Assembly: GCA_002335845.1 (NCBI GenBank)
Contig: DDCV01000092.1
Span: forward strand, 1-6,562
DNA: 6,562 nt
From: Rickettsiales bacterium UBA1997
Lineage (GTDB): Bacteria; Pseudomonadota; Alphaproteobacteria; Rickettsiales; UBA1997
Direction: 5' to 3'
The notes under the pieces are model-generated. The model saw only the letters and a program-made list of their open reading frames with translations, had not been told where the DNA came from and did no database searches. The position numbers and the translations under genes were made by a program. Positions 6,383 to 6,562 of the stretch are shown piece by piece; position 1 is the stretch's first letter, and the number at the start of each line of letters is the position of its first letter.

Positions 6383-6562
6383 ATGACTCTAGAATATACT
6401 CTATCAATTATTAAACCAGATGCAACTAAAAGAAATTTAACTGGCAAAATCAATGCTAAATTTGAAGAGCAGGGTTTAAAAATTGTAGCTCAAAAAAGAA
6501 TAAAATTAACTCAAGAAACCGCTGGAAAATTTTATGAAGTTCATAAAGAGCGTCCTTTTTAT
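6383..6562 (+). CDS. ndk: Nucleoside diphosphate kinase, N-terminal part (runs off window)
   Basis: Ndk transfers the terminal phosphate of a nucleoside triphosphate to a nucleoside diphosphate through a phosphohistidine, balancing the NTP and dNTP pools in the cytoplasm. The first 60 residues are visible, about 40 percent of a typical 140-residue protein. The start [18 protein letters not shown] contains the conserved IKPDA with its nucleotide-binding Lys. [17 protein letters not shown] (28-44) and the [12 protein letters not shown] block (47-60) also match the family. The catalytic histidine region lies beyond the window. The ATG at 6383 agrees with the family N-terminus and has no Shine-Dalgarno before it. 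The gene diverges from hisE. Confidence 0.95.
   Translation, partial: MTLEYTLSIIKPDATKRNLTGKINAKFEEQGLKIVAQKRIKLTQETAGKFYEVHKERPFY

Overview
This is an AT-rich window with short spacers and almost no recognisable Shine-Dalgarno sites. It looks like part of a reduced alphaproteobacterial genome, most likely an intracellular Rickettsiales-type bacterium. The grounds are base composition, the look of the GlyQ, ErpA and Ndk proteins, and a long ankyrin-repeat protein of the kind host-associated bacteria use as effectors. The assignment is inferred from memory of protein families and was not tested by a search.

Layout from left to right. Positions 1-189 hold the C-terminal 62 codons of an unidentified plus-strand gene. 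It converges on a minus-strand ankyrin-repeat gene (250-1914), and an AT-rich hairpin (181-215) lies between them. The ankyrin protein has two ankyrin clusters separated by a long polar, Gln/Asn-rich linker. Its C-terminal part contains a diverged internal duplication, visible both in the DNA and in the protein. A 207-base spacer (1915-2121) follows and carries a good sigma-70-like promoter for the ankyrin gene.

Positions 2122-6180 hold four minus-strand genes packed like an operon and read in the order hisE, erpA, glyQ, fadE. hisE overlaps erpA by 8 bases, erpA and glyQ are 37 bases apart, and glyQ and fadE are 7 bases apart. The products are a HisE-type phosphoribosyl-ATP pyrophosphatase, an A-type iron-sulfur carrier, the alpha subunit of glycyl-tRNA synthetase, and a long FadE-type acyl-CoA dehydrogenase with an N-terminal membrane region. 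These functions do not form one pathway. Two points stand out: fadE sits where the beta subunit gene glyS is usually found, and hisE has no other histidine gene beside it.

A divergent spacer (6181-6382) contains three copies of an 8-base word arranged as overlapping inverted repeats, and a plausible promoter for ndk. ndk (nucleoside diphosphate kinase) starts at 6383 on the plus strand and runs off the right edge. I found no tRNA, rRNA, CRISPR array or intact mobile element. No new multi-gene system is evident. The most unusual items are the duplicated ankyrin effector-like protein and the glyQ-fadE and hisE-erpA pairings.
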